From the NCBI RefSeq assembly GCF_030848805.1, contig NC_092359.1, positions 14,683,102 through 14,747,101 of the forward strand: 64,000 bases of DNA. Direction: 5' to 3'. This document shows positions 44,461-56,553 of this stretch, piece by piece. The position numbers were made by a program, and so were the translations under genes. The notes under the pieces were generated by a model, which was not told where the DNA came from, searched no databases, and worked only from the letters and a program-made list of their open reading frames with translations. The stretch is from Temnothorax longispinosus (Eukaryota > Arthropoda > Insecta > Hymenoptera > Formicidae). Within the stretch, counting starts at the first letter, position 1. Every line of letters starts with the position of its first letter.

Positions 44461-44990
44461 AACAATTTTAATATTCTATTTTAAATCTAATCAATTAATT
44501 TTAATATTTTAATAGTTTTCTATTATATGATACCAAAAGATATTCAGAAATCAATCGATTGATATGAATCCTTTACAGGTATATTAAATATGAAAGATAA
44601 GACGAAAAGATATATTTTAAAGTTCTCGCCCTAGAAGTACATCTACTTATTCAGTGACGTTTAAAAAAATCGTCGACGGATGACGAATGAGAGCACGATA
44701 TAATAGACATAGTATAAGTAAGAATAGTAGGTATCGAAGTGTACCTGCTGTTTTTACTCATACTATGAAGTAGAGCTGTTTTCTTTAGTTGCAGTACAAA
44801 TTTTGCATTTAAGGTAAGTGTTACATACAAGAAAGCATTAGAGAGTAAAAGAGGATAGATAAAAACTATTACAAAAAAAATACAGAATACGCAGCTGAAG
44901 AAAACGGATTTGATGCGATAAGGCGGAATAGAAGCTAACGAAAAACGGAATCCGCCTAGCCCATATAGATAACGAATAAATGCCAAAAGC

Positions 44991-45203
44991 TTAGGAAAAT
45001 CTTACTTTTAAACCCGGGTTAGTACTAGTTATGTTGGTGGTGGCCACTGCTCGCCGCTGACTGTCCTTCGTGTAGCGTTCTTTACACCAGTGGCAGCGAA
45101 CTGTTTGCCTGCGTTCGATTGTATTCAAATGCTTGCGTGTGCGGTCGCCGATGAAATTCGGCCAAAATTCGGTCAGATCAGGTTGTGCCGGACGACGGGG
45201 CAA
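44991..45203 (-). CDS. Unknown exon with CHWCKERY zinc-like motif
   Basis: The frame reads PAQPDLTEFWPNFIGDR, then RRQTVRCHWCKERYTKDSQR and ends in a possible AAA|GTAAGA donor near 45006. The spacing C-x2-C with flanking basic residues resembles the C-terminal cysteine region of some transposases (for example piggyBac type), but no family is secure. It lies just downstream of a kinesin light chain exon on the same strand; I do not think it belongs to that gene. Confidence 0.3.
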   Translation of the reverse strand: MPRRPAQPDLTEFWPNFIGDRTRKHLNTIERRQTVRCHWCKERYTKDSQRRAVATTNITSTNPGLKVRFS

Positions 45204-45334
45204 AACGAAAAAAAAAAAAGAAGAAAAGGATAGTAGACGGCTATAAATGTTTATGTCAACTACTGCATGGCATACGGAAGTGCATACGGCTAAATTTTAT
45301 GTCAAAATGACAAACGCGAGAAAGAGAGACTCAC

Positions 45335-45466
45335 CTCTTCGTGACTTTGTTCACGTTCGATATTAGCCAGACTGGACCGCAAGCCACGTCTGGTGGAGCT
45401 CTTTTCATCGCCCAGCAGCTGTGCTACTTGTGCCTTGTTATCCAGCTCTACCAGCTCTATCAACGA
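45335..45466 (-). CDS. Klc: Kinesin light chain-like exon (C-terminal linker)
   Basis: On the minus strand a TTTTTTTGCAG acceptor at 45467 and a GAG|GTGAGT donor at 45335 bound a 132-bp, phase-0 exon reading ELDNKAQVAQLLGDEKSSTR and then RGLRSSLANIEREQSHEE. This matches the segment after the last TPR repeats of insect kinesin light chain (..VAQLLG..SSTRRGSRSSLANI..). The gene product is the cargo-binding subunit of kinesin-1. The preceding exon is found 8.3 kb upstream at 53724-53924. No following exon was recognised. The N-terminal part (SLIELVE) departs from the usual sequence. Confidence 0.65.
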
Positions 45467-45499
45467 CTGCAAAAAAAAATAATGTTACATGCGAGCAAA

Positions 45500-46183
45500 A
45501 TTTAACTCAATCTTAAAATAGCCAGGAATGTTAAGAGAGAGATATCGATATTGATTAATTATCCGATTTCCGATGGAAAGACGGTTCTCAGGCCACAGCT
45601 CGCAGGGCATAGAATTACACTTATTGTTAAGACAGACCTTCCTCCTCCTTTAAGATTCAAAGACAAAGAAGTGGGGAGAAGCTCGCGCAGGGGTTCTTGC
45701 CACTTGAGTATAAATAAGCGCGAGAAATCATCGTAGAGTTAGTTGTTGGGAGTTAGTTGTTTGTTGTCAGTCAAATAATCATTTTCTTGGGCTCATAACT
45801 TAATCAACCGACAGTCTTTATTCGAGCTAATATATTTAAATTCTGACTTCAGCAAATCTTTAAAACAGATCTTAACAATAATTAAAATCATATCAATTAA
45901 ACCAGATCTTAAATAATTGTTGTAAGAAAATTTTTCCCGAATAAAGGTAATTTTAATTTTAATTCCTAAAACTAATTTTACTATAAAATCCTTTAATTTC
46001 ACAACTCTTAACTGTCGCTGCCAAACAGCATGGCAACAGAAATTTCCTGATAATCTTGTCGCTGCCAAAAAGTGTGGCAACAGGAGATTTCCTTCCTTAA
46101 CCTGTCGCTGCCAAAGAGTGGCAATAGGATTTCTTTTAATCCTCATTCATGCCCAGAAAAGAGAGCAAAAGATTCCAACTTAA
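45500..46183 (+). repeat. LTR-like stretch with three 40-bp tandem repeats
   Basis: A TATAAATAAGCG box (about 45710) is followed by TRTCGCTGCCAAA...GTGGCAACAG repeated three times (46012-46135). It resembles a solo LTR or promoter-bearing repeat; borders are not clear. Confidence 0.35.
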
Positions 46184-46707
46184 GGGGATCCTATAGTGGC
46201 GGTAGTTACCGACATTTTTTCATTTTAAGGAATCTTTGAATTGGCTTTACAGAATTGCAAGTTTTTGGTCTAGAATTAAAGTACGCACAAAAATCTACAT
46301 CGCGTTATACGATTTCATATCGGGAACAAAAAAAAATTAAAAATTTTACTAATTTGGGCACATACAACTGTCATCTGACGACAATAACAAAATTACTGCA
46401 GTTTATATATATATAATGACACCAAGGCGACGTAGGGACAACATGTAGGAACAATATCGTGTAAATAAAACTAAGATTCAACGTCTAGAAAAAAAGATTT
46501 TGTAAAATGAAGTTTTATTAAGCAAAAGCACATTCAGGTTGATAGAATAAGCAGTATTGCGTGTAGCGAGAGATGGCGCAGCAATCGAACAAAAACAGAT
46601 GTCCCTCGTTAGACAAGGACAGATATAGATATATAACATAGAAAACAGGATTAGAAATGTTGACATTACCGACGTCGAGGAAGTTCGGCCTTCCCTATAG
46701 GATCCCC
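46184..46707. mobile_element. TTAA-flanked non-autonomous element 2
   Basis: TTAA (46180) GGGGATCCTATAG at the left and CTATAGGATCCCC TTAA (46708) at the right: perfect 13-bp inverted tips with a TTAA duplication, as for piggyBac-type elements. About 524 bp, no transposase. Confidence 0.7.
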
Positions 46708-46861
46708 TTAAAAGAATTAAATTTTTGATTAAACAAACTATATAACTAAATCAAGATCCTTTTACATTTTTCCTCAAATTAAAGAAATTAGAAACTGAAA
46801 TTCAAGATAATAAAACTCAAACCTTAACTCCATATAGATTAACCCCTTTGGATTTAATAAA

Positions 46862-48106
46862 AGGTAAAAAAAGGTGCCAAGTACACGCAATGTATTTTGT
46901 ATATCTTTTTCACAAAATTATTATTATCTAACTTAACTCAAGTGACATGTATCTAATCTAAGTGGTAGCTTTATATCTTTTTCACAAAATTATATTACCT
47001 AACTTAACTCAAGTGACATGTATTTCAAAAAAGAGATGTGAAATCTTTATTTTCTTCTTCACAAAATGATATTACCTAACTTAACTCAAGTGACATATAT
47101 TTCAAAAAAAGATGTGAAATCTTTAAATTAAATTGCGCCAATTGTAAAGAGAATATGTATATTGCTTTGAAAGATAATTGTTATGCAATTATACTTTAAA
47201 GAAATAAAACCCAAGTGGTATTTTCGTATTCCTATTCAAGGATCTTCCTATTCTAACCCAAGTGGTAATAACTTCTTAATTCTCTTTAACAAATTTTTAA
47301 TATTACAAAAAATTATTTTAATTAAAAAGAATTAAATAAGTAACAGTACAAAATAAAAATATTTAATTAAAACAAAATAAATAAATTTTTCTTGCAAAAA
47401 AAAGCTTGGCGCTGCTAGACTTTGATACATTAAAATTTAAACATTAGTATTAAGATTTTTGATTGAATAAAAAAATAATAAACATAATTTAGGGAAGAAT
47501 GCGACAGGAGTAAAAAAGCAGCGCCAAGTTTTTTTACAAGAAAAATTTATTTATTTTGTTTTAATTAAATATTTTTATACTGTTTACAAATATTTTGTAC
47601 TGTTACTTCTTTAATTCCTTGTAATTAAAATGATTCTTTGTAATATTAAAAATTTGTTAAAGAGAATTGAGAAGCTATTACCACTTGGGTTAGAATAGGA
47701 AGATCCTTGAATAGGAATACGAAGATACCACTTGGGTTTTATTTCTTTAAAGTATAGTTGCATAACAATTATCTTTCAAACCAATATACATATTCTCTTT
47801 ATAATTGGCGCAATTTAATTTAAAGATTTCACATCTTTTTTTGAAATATATGTCACTTGAGTTAAGTTAGGTAATATCATTTTGTGAAGAAGAAAATAAA
47901 GATTTCACATCTCTTTTTTGAAATACATGTCACTTGAGTTAAGTTAGGTAATATAATTTTGTAAAAAAGATATAAAGCTACCACTTAGATTAGATACATG
48001 TCACTTGAGTTAAGTTAGATAATAATAATTTTGTGAAAAAGATATACAAAATACATTGCGTGTACTTGGCACCTTTTTTTACCTTTTTTGAAAAAGGTAA
48101 TTTTGT
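46862..48106. mobile_element. Fold-back element, arms about 550 bp
   Basis: AAGGTGCCAAGTACACGC at the left and GCGTGTACTTGGCACCTT at the right start arms that pair through repeated AACTTAACTCAAGTGACATG blocks to a centre near 47400-47530. A half-copy is at 4930-5905. No protein is encoded. Confidence 0.8.
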
Positions 48107-48237
48107 ACTGATATCACCTATTTTGTAGTGTTAAACAAGGGGATCTGCAAAACATTTTTATTTTTTATTTTTTAATTCATAAAATTAGCAATAACAACAA
48201 ATACATAAAAATTAATAATATTTAAGTAAATTACACA

Positions 48238-49172
48238 TTTCTCACAAAAATTGAAGGAACATTAAATTTATCTTTAAAAATAGGCAAAATTCAAGCAGCT
48301 GTAACTTTGTTAAATATGAATAAAATTTAAATTTCAAGCTTGATCCTCTACTTTCGAAAGGTTACTATTATTTTTTAGTTTCTGTAAGTTTGGTAACTTT
48401 TGCATATAAAAAACTACGAGTTGAACAAAATAGAAAATTTTTCTCACTTTCTAAGCCTGTCACGTGCAAAAAAAAAATCTGCGATAATTTTCAACTTCCT
48501 AATGTGAAAGCTTGAAGTTTTCCTTCCAAAATCTTCTTTTAAAAATGTTTCTACGTGTGTGCGTTGTTGTTCTGTACAATTGTTTTCTGGGTCAAAATAA
48601 AAAAGATAAAAATCGCTAATTTTTACATTATTTTCATCAATTTGTATCATATCTACGTTATTTAAAAAAATTTGGCAATTATACCGTTTAATAGAGCAAA
48701 GTTTCAGCTTTAAGAATCCGTTTTTTGAATTGCAATACGATGATTTCTAAGGGAGTTAGGAGCAATCAAAGTCAAAAAGCTTATTTCTTGTTCAATCCGC
48801 GATAAATTAATAACAAAAAATTGTAAAAACATTTTTAAAAAAAGATTTTGCAAGGAAAACTTTAAGCTTTTACGTTAAAAAGTCAAAAATTTTCGCGGAT
48901 TTTTTTTGTGATCATGACAGGCCCACAAAGTAAAAGAAAAATTTTTTATTTTGTCCAGTTTGTAGTTTTCTATATGCAAAATTACCAAACTCACAAAAAC
49001 TAAAAAATAATAGTAACTTTTTGAAAGTAGAAATTTCAAGCTTTAAAATCCTTTTTTTAAATTTAAATTTTGTTCATTTTTAACAAAGTTACAGCTGCTT
49101 GAATTTTGCCTATTTTTAAAGATAAATTTAGTATTCTTTTAATTTTTGTGAGAAGTGTAGATTACTTAAAGA
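48238..49172. mobile_element. Fold-back element, arms about 300 bp, centre with dispersed repeat
   Basis: CTCACAAAAATTGAAGGA, TTCAAGCAGCTGTAACTTTG and AACTTTTGCATATA at the left are mirrored at the right up to TTTTTGTGAGAAGTG. The centre (48569-48783) is the partner of 35172-35391. Confidence 0.8.
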
Positions 49173-50040
49173 ATTAGTAATTTGTCAGAGAAAAATATCT
49201 AGTTTGTGAAAGTTAGTATTTAGGTAAATATGAATTAATTTCTTTTGTAAACTGGTAATTAGTAAAAATAAATTCTTTATTATTAAAATAACTATATTAT
49301 AGTTTATAAAAAATAAATACCTATTTATTTGAAAAATAATAATTAGTGAAAAATTATTAATTTTTTAAATAATAAATAAATAGTCTCAGATAAATTACTT
49401 ATTAATCAAATATGTACAGTATATATGCGTACATCTGGATTAATTCGAAAGCTTAGTCTCCATCTTTTGAAACATAAATTAATTTTATGCCACGACAATG
49501 AAATGCGGAATACAAGTTACTGAAAAATAATGTTCAAAAGACAAATCTTTTTAAATGAATTAGCAACCTTTAAATTTAAAAAGATAACACAAGATGTTAA
49601 ATAAAATGCGCCATTTAACAATAACTTCTAAAGTAACAAGTTTAATCTATGGTGACCTAAATTTAAATGTGAAAAAAAATTAAATTATTTCAATGAGTTC
49701 TCGAATCGTCCCCAATCAGAAATAGATATTAGTCACGTAGAAACGAATTTCCTAATTTGTCTAAGTTATTCGATACAAATGTTCTAGTTTAAATGTGACA
49801 CTACTTTGTAAAATGTTAAGTTATTGTTTTCTCCAGTCTACGATCAATATAGCAATCTTTATAAATTTCTTTCTTTCTAAATATAAATATTCTACACAAT
49901 CGGAAAACTATTTTACAACATGAGTAAAAAACAAAGTCAAAAAACAAAATAATCAATTTTAACGTGATTAAAGGAGATCATCGATGGCGATTGTATTAAA
50001 CTCTAGTCCATACTGACTAAGAATCGCGGATTATGCATGA
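49173..50040. other. AT-rich non-coding DNA
   Basis: No exon or repeat recognised. Confidence 0.6.
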
Positions 50041-50043
50041 AAA

Positions 50044-51022
50044 TTGTAGAGTTTCTTGACAACTCTTATGTACAGATGGATTCAAGTGTTTCTAGCTTCA
50101 TCTGGTCCCATGCTACTTGTTCAGCATGTCCGTTCATTACCAGTTCTTCAGTAAGAAAAATTAGCTTTAAAAAAATTCAATTAATTTCAATTAATTTGCG
50201 CTTCTGCAAAAAGATTCTCGAAGATTGGATAATAATAACTACTTATCCCATAATTTTGTATCATAAAATAAATAGTTTGAATGCGACCTTCAATCTGAGC
50301 TTGAGCAGCAACTCCCTTTAAGGAACAATTTTGTACTACATTGTAAGCTTCTGTCGACCATTTACCTGCAAAAGAGTAACATCAAAGTATAATTACATAT
50401 CCAAAAATAAATAATTTTGAGTAGAGATGTATAATCTGGAAGAAAACGTCAATATATAGTTACCGTTCTTTGGCTGAATATTTACTAAAAAGATTTCGAT
50501 GGTTTGGAAGGGTAGGCTCAAATATAATTATACATGGCCTTACGAATTACTAAACTACCAGTAACCACCGTGATCGAGTAATTGTACTACGCTTCTCTTT
50601 CGCCCAATAGCTCTGGACGTTCAATGCATCCTATAATCCATTTGTTGCTCCAATATACAGCCACGTAATCATCCTCTGCGAAGTAAAAATGTATTGTATA
50701 ATCAGAATATCCTGATTTCTTTTTTATTCAACGTGTTGAGATTATATCACTTACTGTTCAATACATCTGGAACTGGCAACAATTCATTTTGTTATACCAA
50801 CCAATACATCATGCTGTCTTTCAAATTTTGCAAAAAGAGAAATGATGAATGAATCGGAAGCTGAACAAAGAGCCAATTTGGCTTGACAGTGTGAGAGATA
50901 TTAATGTCATTATTAACACTCTCAACCAGGGACAGGGGCCGTTGAATCAGGACATTATACACAACTTCGATCACCTCGGCTATTGTGCGATATATATTCA
51001 CGCCAAACCACATATATAACAT
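50044..51022 (-). pseudogene. Tudor-domain gene remnant (AKAP1/spoonbill-like), decayed
   Basis: Minus-strand exons in order: about 51022-50756 reads RPLSLVESVNNDINISHTV, NWLFVQLPIHSSFLFLQNLK and PVPDVLN before a GTAAGT donor; about 50677-50560 begins after TTCGCAG with DDYVAVYWSNKWI and, after a frame change, VQLLDHGGYW; about 50384-50230 after TTTTGCAG reads WSTEAYNVVQN and AQAQIEG; about 50140-50045 reads EELVMNGHAEQVAWDQMKLE to a stop. FVQ.P.HPSF...L, W..A.V, the LVDYGGY block and the final EELV.RG.A are the layout of Tudor domains of the mitochondrial AKAP1 type. Stops and frame changes show decay. It lies inside the long gap between the two kinesin light chain exons, same strand. Confidence 0.45.
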
Positions 51023-51144
51023 CGTGTTATTTTTACATTTAGGAAAATTATTTCATATTAACTCAATAGGCTTTAAACTTGCATACATAAGTGAATCTCA
51101 CGTTTTATGTAAAATTTTGTAAAAAACCGGTAACTTTACCTATA

Positions 51145-51286
51145 CTACGTTTACGCAAGCGTTACTTAATTCTGTAGTAACTTACAAACGATACGATAAT
51201 TCTTCCGCATAAACGAAAGATTTTATAGTAACTACGATGATATCGTTCGTATAAGTTACTACAGAAGTAATACTCACGTAAACGTA
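51145..51286. mobile_element. Palindromic MITE (TACGTTTACGCAAGCG)
   Basis: TACGTTTACG...AGTAACTTAC at the left pairs with GTAAGTTACT...CGTAAACGTA at the right. A related shorter piece is at 58935-59013 (ATCGTAAGTTACTACAGAAG). Confidence 0.75.
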
Positions 51287-51314
51287 AACTATTATAATTC
51301 CTGTCACATGTACT

Positions 51315-51545
51315 TAGTTAGTCGCGTAAAAGAGTCACGGTGCAGTCTCGCTTCGCAATGTATAATAATAGGATAATTACATGCTCAACGCACTATCTGC
51401 ACTCGCGCAGTACACACACGTATAACATATGTGCATATCGAAACTGGCGATACTAGCACCGCCCTGGTGTCGAAAGAGTGAAAGTGACATTTCTCTGATA
51501 GACGTATATATATATACACACACACACACACGCGCGATCAAAATT
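51315..51545 (+). repeat. Dispersed repeats joined to an (AC)n microsatellite
   Basis: 51315-51362 resembles 6106-6165; 51436-51502 resembles 8171-8240; then TATATACACACACACAC. The same two modules occur near each other at 6.1-8.2 kb, separated there by the satellite array. Confidence 0.5.
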
Positions 51546-51579
51546 ATGGACCTTTGATCGCGTATAAAACTGAGTCTAA

Positions 51580-52030
51580 TCAACTAAATCTTAAAAAATT
51601 ATATATGAAATAGAGGTAAAAAAGACTGAAAAATATAATAAAATTAGAAATAGATCAATATCTCCACATTTGCGGAAGTTAAAGCATAAACGAACATTTC
51701 TATAAAAATTCAAAATTTTATTAAAAAAGAACCGCTTTACCAATCATTGCCAAATTCAATCCCAACCTTCCTTACATGATACTTTATCGATTAAAAAAAA
51801 TGTACTCCGATATCTAAAATTTCTAAAAAATTACGGAAGTTAGAGCATTAACGGACAACAGAGCAAAAATTCAAAATTTTTTTAAAAAAGAACCCCTTGA
51901 TTATTAGCAATTTTTATTAATTCTATTATATTCTTCAGTTTTTTCTACCCTTATTTTATATATAATTCGTTAAGATTTGGTTGATTAGTTCTGGAGTTAT
52001 AGAAATTTCGGTAAATTTGGCACATACACA
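51580..52030 (+). repeat. Copies of the AAAATATAATAAAATTA dispersed family
   Basis: Shared with 19730-19770 and 38880-39110 (GACTGAAAAATATAATAAAA; GTTAAGATTTGGTTGATTAG). Two partly overlapping copies lie here. Confidence 0.6.
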
Positions 52031-52186
52031 CATACAATTGCAATTTTTCGACGTGTTAGAACATTCTGAACACGTTCAGAAAAACAAAAAAAATTTTTTT
52101 TTTTTACGAAAACAAAACTTTCTTTTTGAGGAAGCAAAATGAATGTATGTTTGTTTGTCCGCTATGCAAATCTACAGTTTTCAATC

Positions 52187-52640
52187 GAATCTTAAAGAAT
52201 TATATATGAAACAAAGGTAGAATTTTCCGGGGAGTGCTTATAAAGTGTATAATTTTTCGTTACCGATCTTTTTAAGAACCGGTATCCGAAATTTTTTCCA
52301 ATTTTTCGGCAAATAATTGACCGAATCTTAAAGAATTGTATATAAAACAGGCGTAGAATTTCCCAGAAAGTGCCATAAAGTGTATAATTTTTTGTTACCA
52401 ATTTTTTTAGAAACCGGTATTAGAAATTTTTCCAATTTTTCAGGAAATAATTGACCGAATCTTAAAGAATTGTATATAAAACAAAGGTAGAATTTCCCGG
52501 AAAGTGCCATAAAGTGTATAATTTTTCGTTACCGATTTTTTTGGAAACTGGTATCAGAAATTTTTCCATTTTTTTAGGAAATAATTGAGTGAATCTCAAA
52601 GAATTGTATACGATGGAATTGAATTTCAGTCGATAAAAAA
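52187..52640 (+). repeat. Tandem repeat of about 134 bp, 3.4 copies
   Basis: GAATCTTAAAGAATTRTATA starts at 52187, 52323, 52457 and 52591; each unit also holds AAAGTGYCATAAAGTGTATA and CCGATTTTTT. A single inverted copy is at 56320-56430. Confidence 0.85.
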
Positions 52641-53723
52641 GTGATATTTTTCAATTTATAGTATTTTTGTGAATTGGTCTGTATGTATGTATGCTTAATT
52701 GAATTATACATATATGAAACAGAGTAAATATATGTTTACAAAGATATCCCGCATTCATGAAAATAATAGAGAGGGTAGAATTTTCTGTGGATGGCAATGA
52801 TGTGTATTATGTTTTATTACCGATTTTTTGGAAATCGGTTCCGAAATTGAATTATATATGAGAAACAGGGTAAATATATGTTTAAAAAGATATCCCGCAT
52901 TCATGAAAATAATGGAAAGACCACGTTACTCTGGCGCATAATTGTTGTTGTTGCTGAGCATTTGCGGACACACCTTTACGTGTTAGACGTTTTGCTGTCT
53001 GAGACACAGTATAATTAAGAACAGTACTTCAACTATTCGCTATGTTGTTGATCGTGCGATCACGCTTTATTTGATATAATATTATCTTTTTATCCTATCC
53101 ATAAACGTCTATGATCTTATCTTAATATCTCATACTCAGTTACCATACAGTTACCATGACAATCGTCATGTTAATATGTTATTAGTTGTGCAAATCGCCA
53201 TATCTTTTCCAACATCTTAACAGTGTACCTACTGTTCTTACTTATACTGTGTCCGGGACATGTTGACTGTCAATGCTTCAAACAACAAACTTATTCTTAG
53301 GCTAATAAAGAATTTTTCAATCATAGGTATCTTTACTTTATAATTATTAATTGTTAAAATATTGTTTGTGCATAGATTATACATGTGTAACTTGAAGACA
53401 GAAATTTTGTCAGGACCATGTGCGTATTATATACCATTATTACACATGATAGTTGACATTATATGTTAACGTGAATTAAAATTAGAATAAAAAATTAATA
53501 AGAAGAAGGATGTTTTAAACGCAGATAAAAAATAAACTTGACTTCGTCTAATTTTGCAAAGTGCACAGATCATTCATGCAAGATTCCAGAATAGCTAAGC
53601 TTTTACTCACTTACTGTACATACGTGCTGCATGTGTGAAATGCAAGAAACCTCGTTAATTGTATTATTTGCAATTCTACACGCGTATTATTTTAACAAAA
53701 GAATTAATACAAACGTTATCTAC

Positions 53724-53924
53724 CTCTCTTTGAGATCTCATGGCGCAATCTTCGAGTGTCTTCACGGCCTCACATTTACCTTGTCTTTGATAAAAGGCGC
53801 CGAAGTTCTTTAAGGTAGTAGTGATAGTAGAATCCATCTTTACAGCTTTGTGGCAACCACCATACTTGCCATATGGTATGTTTTCCTTGTTTCTGTGCTT
53901 ATTCTCCTCCCTCTTTTCAGCTAC
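53724..53924 (-). CDS. Klc: Kinesin light chain-like exon (last TPR unit)
   Basis: A 201-bp, phase-0 exon bounded by TTTTAG and GAG|GTAGAT. It reads NIPYGKYGGCHKAVKMDST, then ITTTLKNFGAFYQRQGKCEA and VKTLEDCAMRSQRE. Insect kinesin light chain has the strongly conserved pattern PYGEYG..KA.KVDSPTVTTTLKNLGALYRRQGK..AA.TLEDCA.RS. The recognisable changes (F for L, Q for R, C and V at usually invariant places) suggest a relaxed paralogue or pseudogene, not the normal gene. Upstream coding exons are absent in the remaining 10 kb to the right. Confidence 0.75.
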
Positions 53925-55073
53925 CTAAAACAGAAATCAAAATTGATCAGAAAATGATTAATTTCCAAAAGCTTCAAGAATTCAAAAAAGTTAAAATAAT
54001 ACAAATTTAGCATCTTCAACAATAAAATGTCTTGATGTAGAACAAATCTTAATATAAGGTAGCAAAACAATTTTGTTAACAGTGAACCACTGCCATATCT
54101 TAATTTTTACATTAGGTAATGTATTTAAAACTACGGGAGTTGAAATAATAAATTAATGCTGACCGTCACGTTTCCGTTATTAGTTGTGTAATGTTGTCAA
54201 AGAGAAAAGTTTCATTGTTAATCCAAAAGTTTTAAGTTTTTTTCATGAATCAATATCTTTTAGAAGATATGTGATAATTTCTAATTCATAAGCTAATAAT
54301 AGTTGATAACGATAACGACAATGAATAGAAGGAGAAAATAATTTCTGCATTTATGTACAATATTATTATGAGCAAAAATATAAGACACTTTAAAGGAACT
54401 TATTCAGATCTATCGAAATTGATATATCAATATATATTCAATTTAATGTCTCAATATTCATATCATATTGCTGATACATGAAGAAGAAATGCATTCAATG
54501 TAGTTTGATGCTGATGCAAAATGCACGTGCACGAAACTGTACGGAATTGTACGGAAAGGCACGAGAATATATTAGTCATAAGCACAGGCTATACTAACTG
54601 AACTGCTAACTGTGATTATTTCACATGTGATAAAAAGAGATAGAAGTAAAACCGAGTCGCCATTGCATGTGTCATGATGCACATGATGCGCACTGTCCGT
54701 GAGTGTATCATGTGATCTAAATCACCAAATAATGACTGATTTATATATGTGTGAGTATATGACACAGGAAATGGTGTCCCTTATCTTTAGCATAAAAAAT
54801 GGCGACGAAGTAAGCATTCTAATTAGTATATAGAAGTCAGGTCATAAGGAATGTCTCTCACGACATCTACATTCCTCACGTTCGTTAGTCTCTCATGAGC
54901 AATCGCGTGACACGGATATTCGTGCCTAAAATATTCTTAGGACACATTTTCACGTTCGTAATCTCAGTCTTCCTTCAACGTGACTGATAAAACGTACTGA
55001 TAAAATGTACTGTGTATTTTTGTTTAATTGATAAAGATTGCATTCCGATATTTATTGTCAGCAACTGTCAGTA
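53925..55073. other. Non-coding DNA
   Basis: Expected to hold earlier kinesin light chain exons, but none is recognised. Minor repeats of TGTCATGATGCACATGATG type near 54670. Confidence 0.5.
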
Positions 55074-55162
55074 CTGTCAGCAGCTGTCAGAACTGAAAAT
55101 CTACACATAGTATACGTGATGTAAAATATAGAAAAATATAGATTTTCAGTACTGACAGTTAA
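55074..55162. mobile_element. Small hairpin element (TGTCAGTACTGAAAATCTA)
   Basis: CTGTCAGAACTGAAAATCTA pairs with TAGATTTTCAGTACTGACAG. Same family as 60575-60668 and a part-copy at 40370-40400. Confidence 0.65.
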
Positions 55163-56553
55163 TCGAGATGCAGCCTTTAATCAAATCAAATTAAATTAAA
55201 TCAAATTCAACAAATTACATGAAAAAGTTCAGTGTCCGTGCACAGTGTATTACAGAAGTTAACATATTCAATACTTTTAAAGTATACAATTTTGCAGTTC
55301 TAAACTTTTTTACGCTAAAAAGTATTCACACGTAGTGTCCATTAAAAGACCTTAGAACTATCATAACTCCATGAACCATTTATTTCCATAAAAGATTTAT
55401 AATATTCACATTACCCTTATGATAAATATTTATAGAAAGTCCATTATAAAAAAATAGATATTTACTATATATGTATAGACAGAATTACATATCTAAACTC
55501 ATATAATTGATCAAAAATCAAGTTTTGTGTATTATTTAAATTCTTAAGTAAACTTTGATATATTAAAAAAATTATATAATTATATTTTTTGTCATAATTT
55601 TAATAATAAATAAAAAAAATTTAATTATAAATTAAAATAAAACTTTAATTCATAAAATTTTAAGTATATTTTTCAAAAATATTCGTCAAAGTAATTTGTT
55701 GTTAATTAATTAAAAATGGTGAAAAATTATATGCAGATTATAATTTGTATTAATATAATTAATACTGTCAATCAGAATGATTAAAGTACTGTTCAGTGTT
55801 GGAAAATATTATTATTAATCAACATACTATCAATCTACATAAATATAATCAATATTGATATAATTTGTAATATACATATACTAGTATTTTGCACTTTATA
55901 TTTACAGTATTTGATATCGTGTTAATTTTTCTTGTTACGGACATAAACATATTTTATTTATTCCTTTACATACACTGTAACGGACTGCATACTAAAAATA
56001 AAAATTTATTTTTTATTATATAAAATAAATTTCTTATGCTTAATTAGGACCATCATACACACACGAGTATGAAAGATAATGTGGGGTAATACGTTGCCCC
56101 ACGCGAAATTCAAATTACGCCCCTGACTTAGGAAGGTTAGTTTTCATACTGAGACCCTAACCATAATTTAGTTTAGTCATCCGGCAGTCGACCTCCGTCA
56201 TTAAGCGAGTGCGTTAGATCCGTGCAGCAGCTGTGACCGAAAAAGAAAATCGTTTGGGGTAACGTAGTACCCCCACTTAACCGTTTACGTTCGACTTTTA
56301 TCACAGTAAAATATATTTCAGATTTTTTGTGAAAATCGGTAACAAAAAATTATACACTTTATAGCACTGCCCCGGAAATTCTACCCGGTTACCCCGTGTT
56401 TCGCTATATAATTCTTTACGGATTCGGTCATTCATTTCATTTTTGCTGTTCTTGCACAGCAACTGATTAAAACTTTGTAAAGTTTTTGTGGAGTTAATTT
56501 TACTGTTTCCATATACTTTTATAACTTTTGACTACCTTTCAAATAAATAATAA
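55163..56553. other. AT-rich non-coding DNA with an inverted 134-bp unit at 56320-56430
   Basis: Contains GGGGTAATACGTTGCCCC (56082) and GGGGTAACGTAGTACCCCC (56255), motifs repeated again at 57085. No exon seen. Confidence 0.5.

Noticed and set aside
48444..48650. 68-residue minus-strand frame (FYFDPENNCTEQQRTHVETF)
   Set aside because: It crosses from a fold-back arm into its centre; the related copy at 35172-35391 does not keep the frame open.
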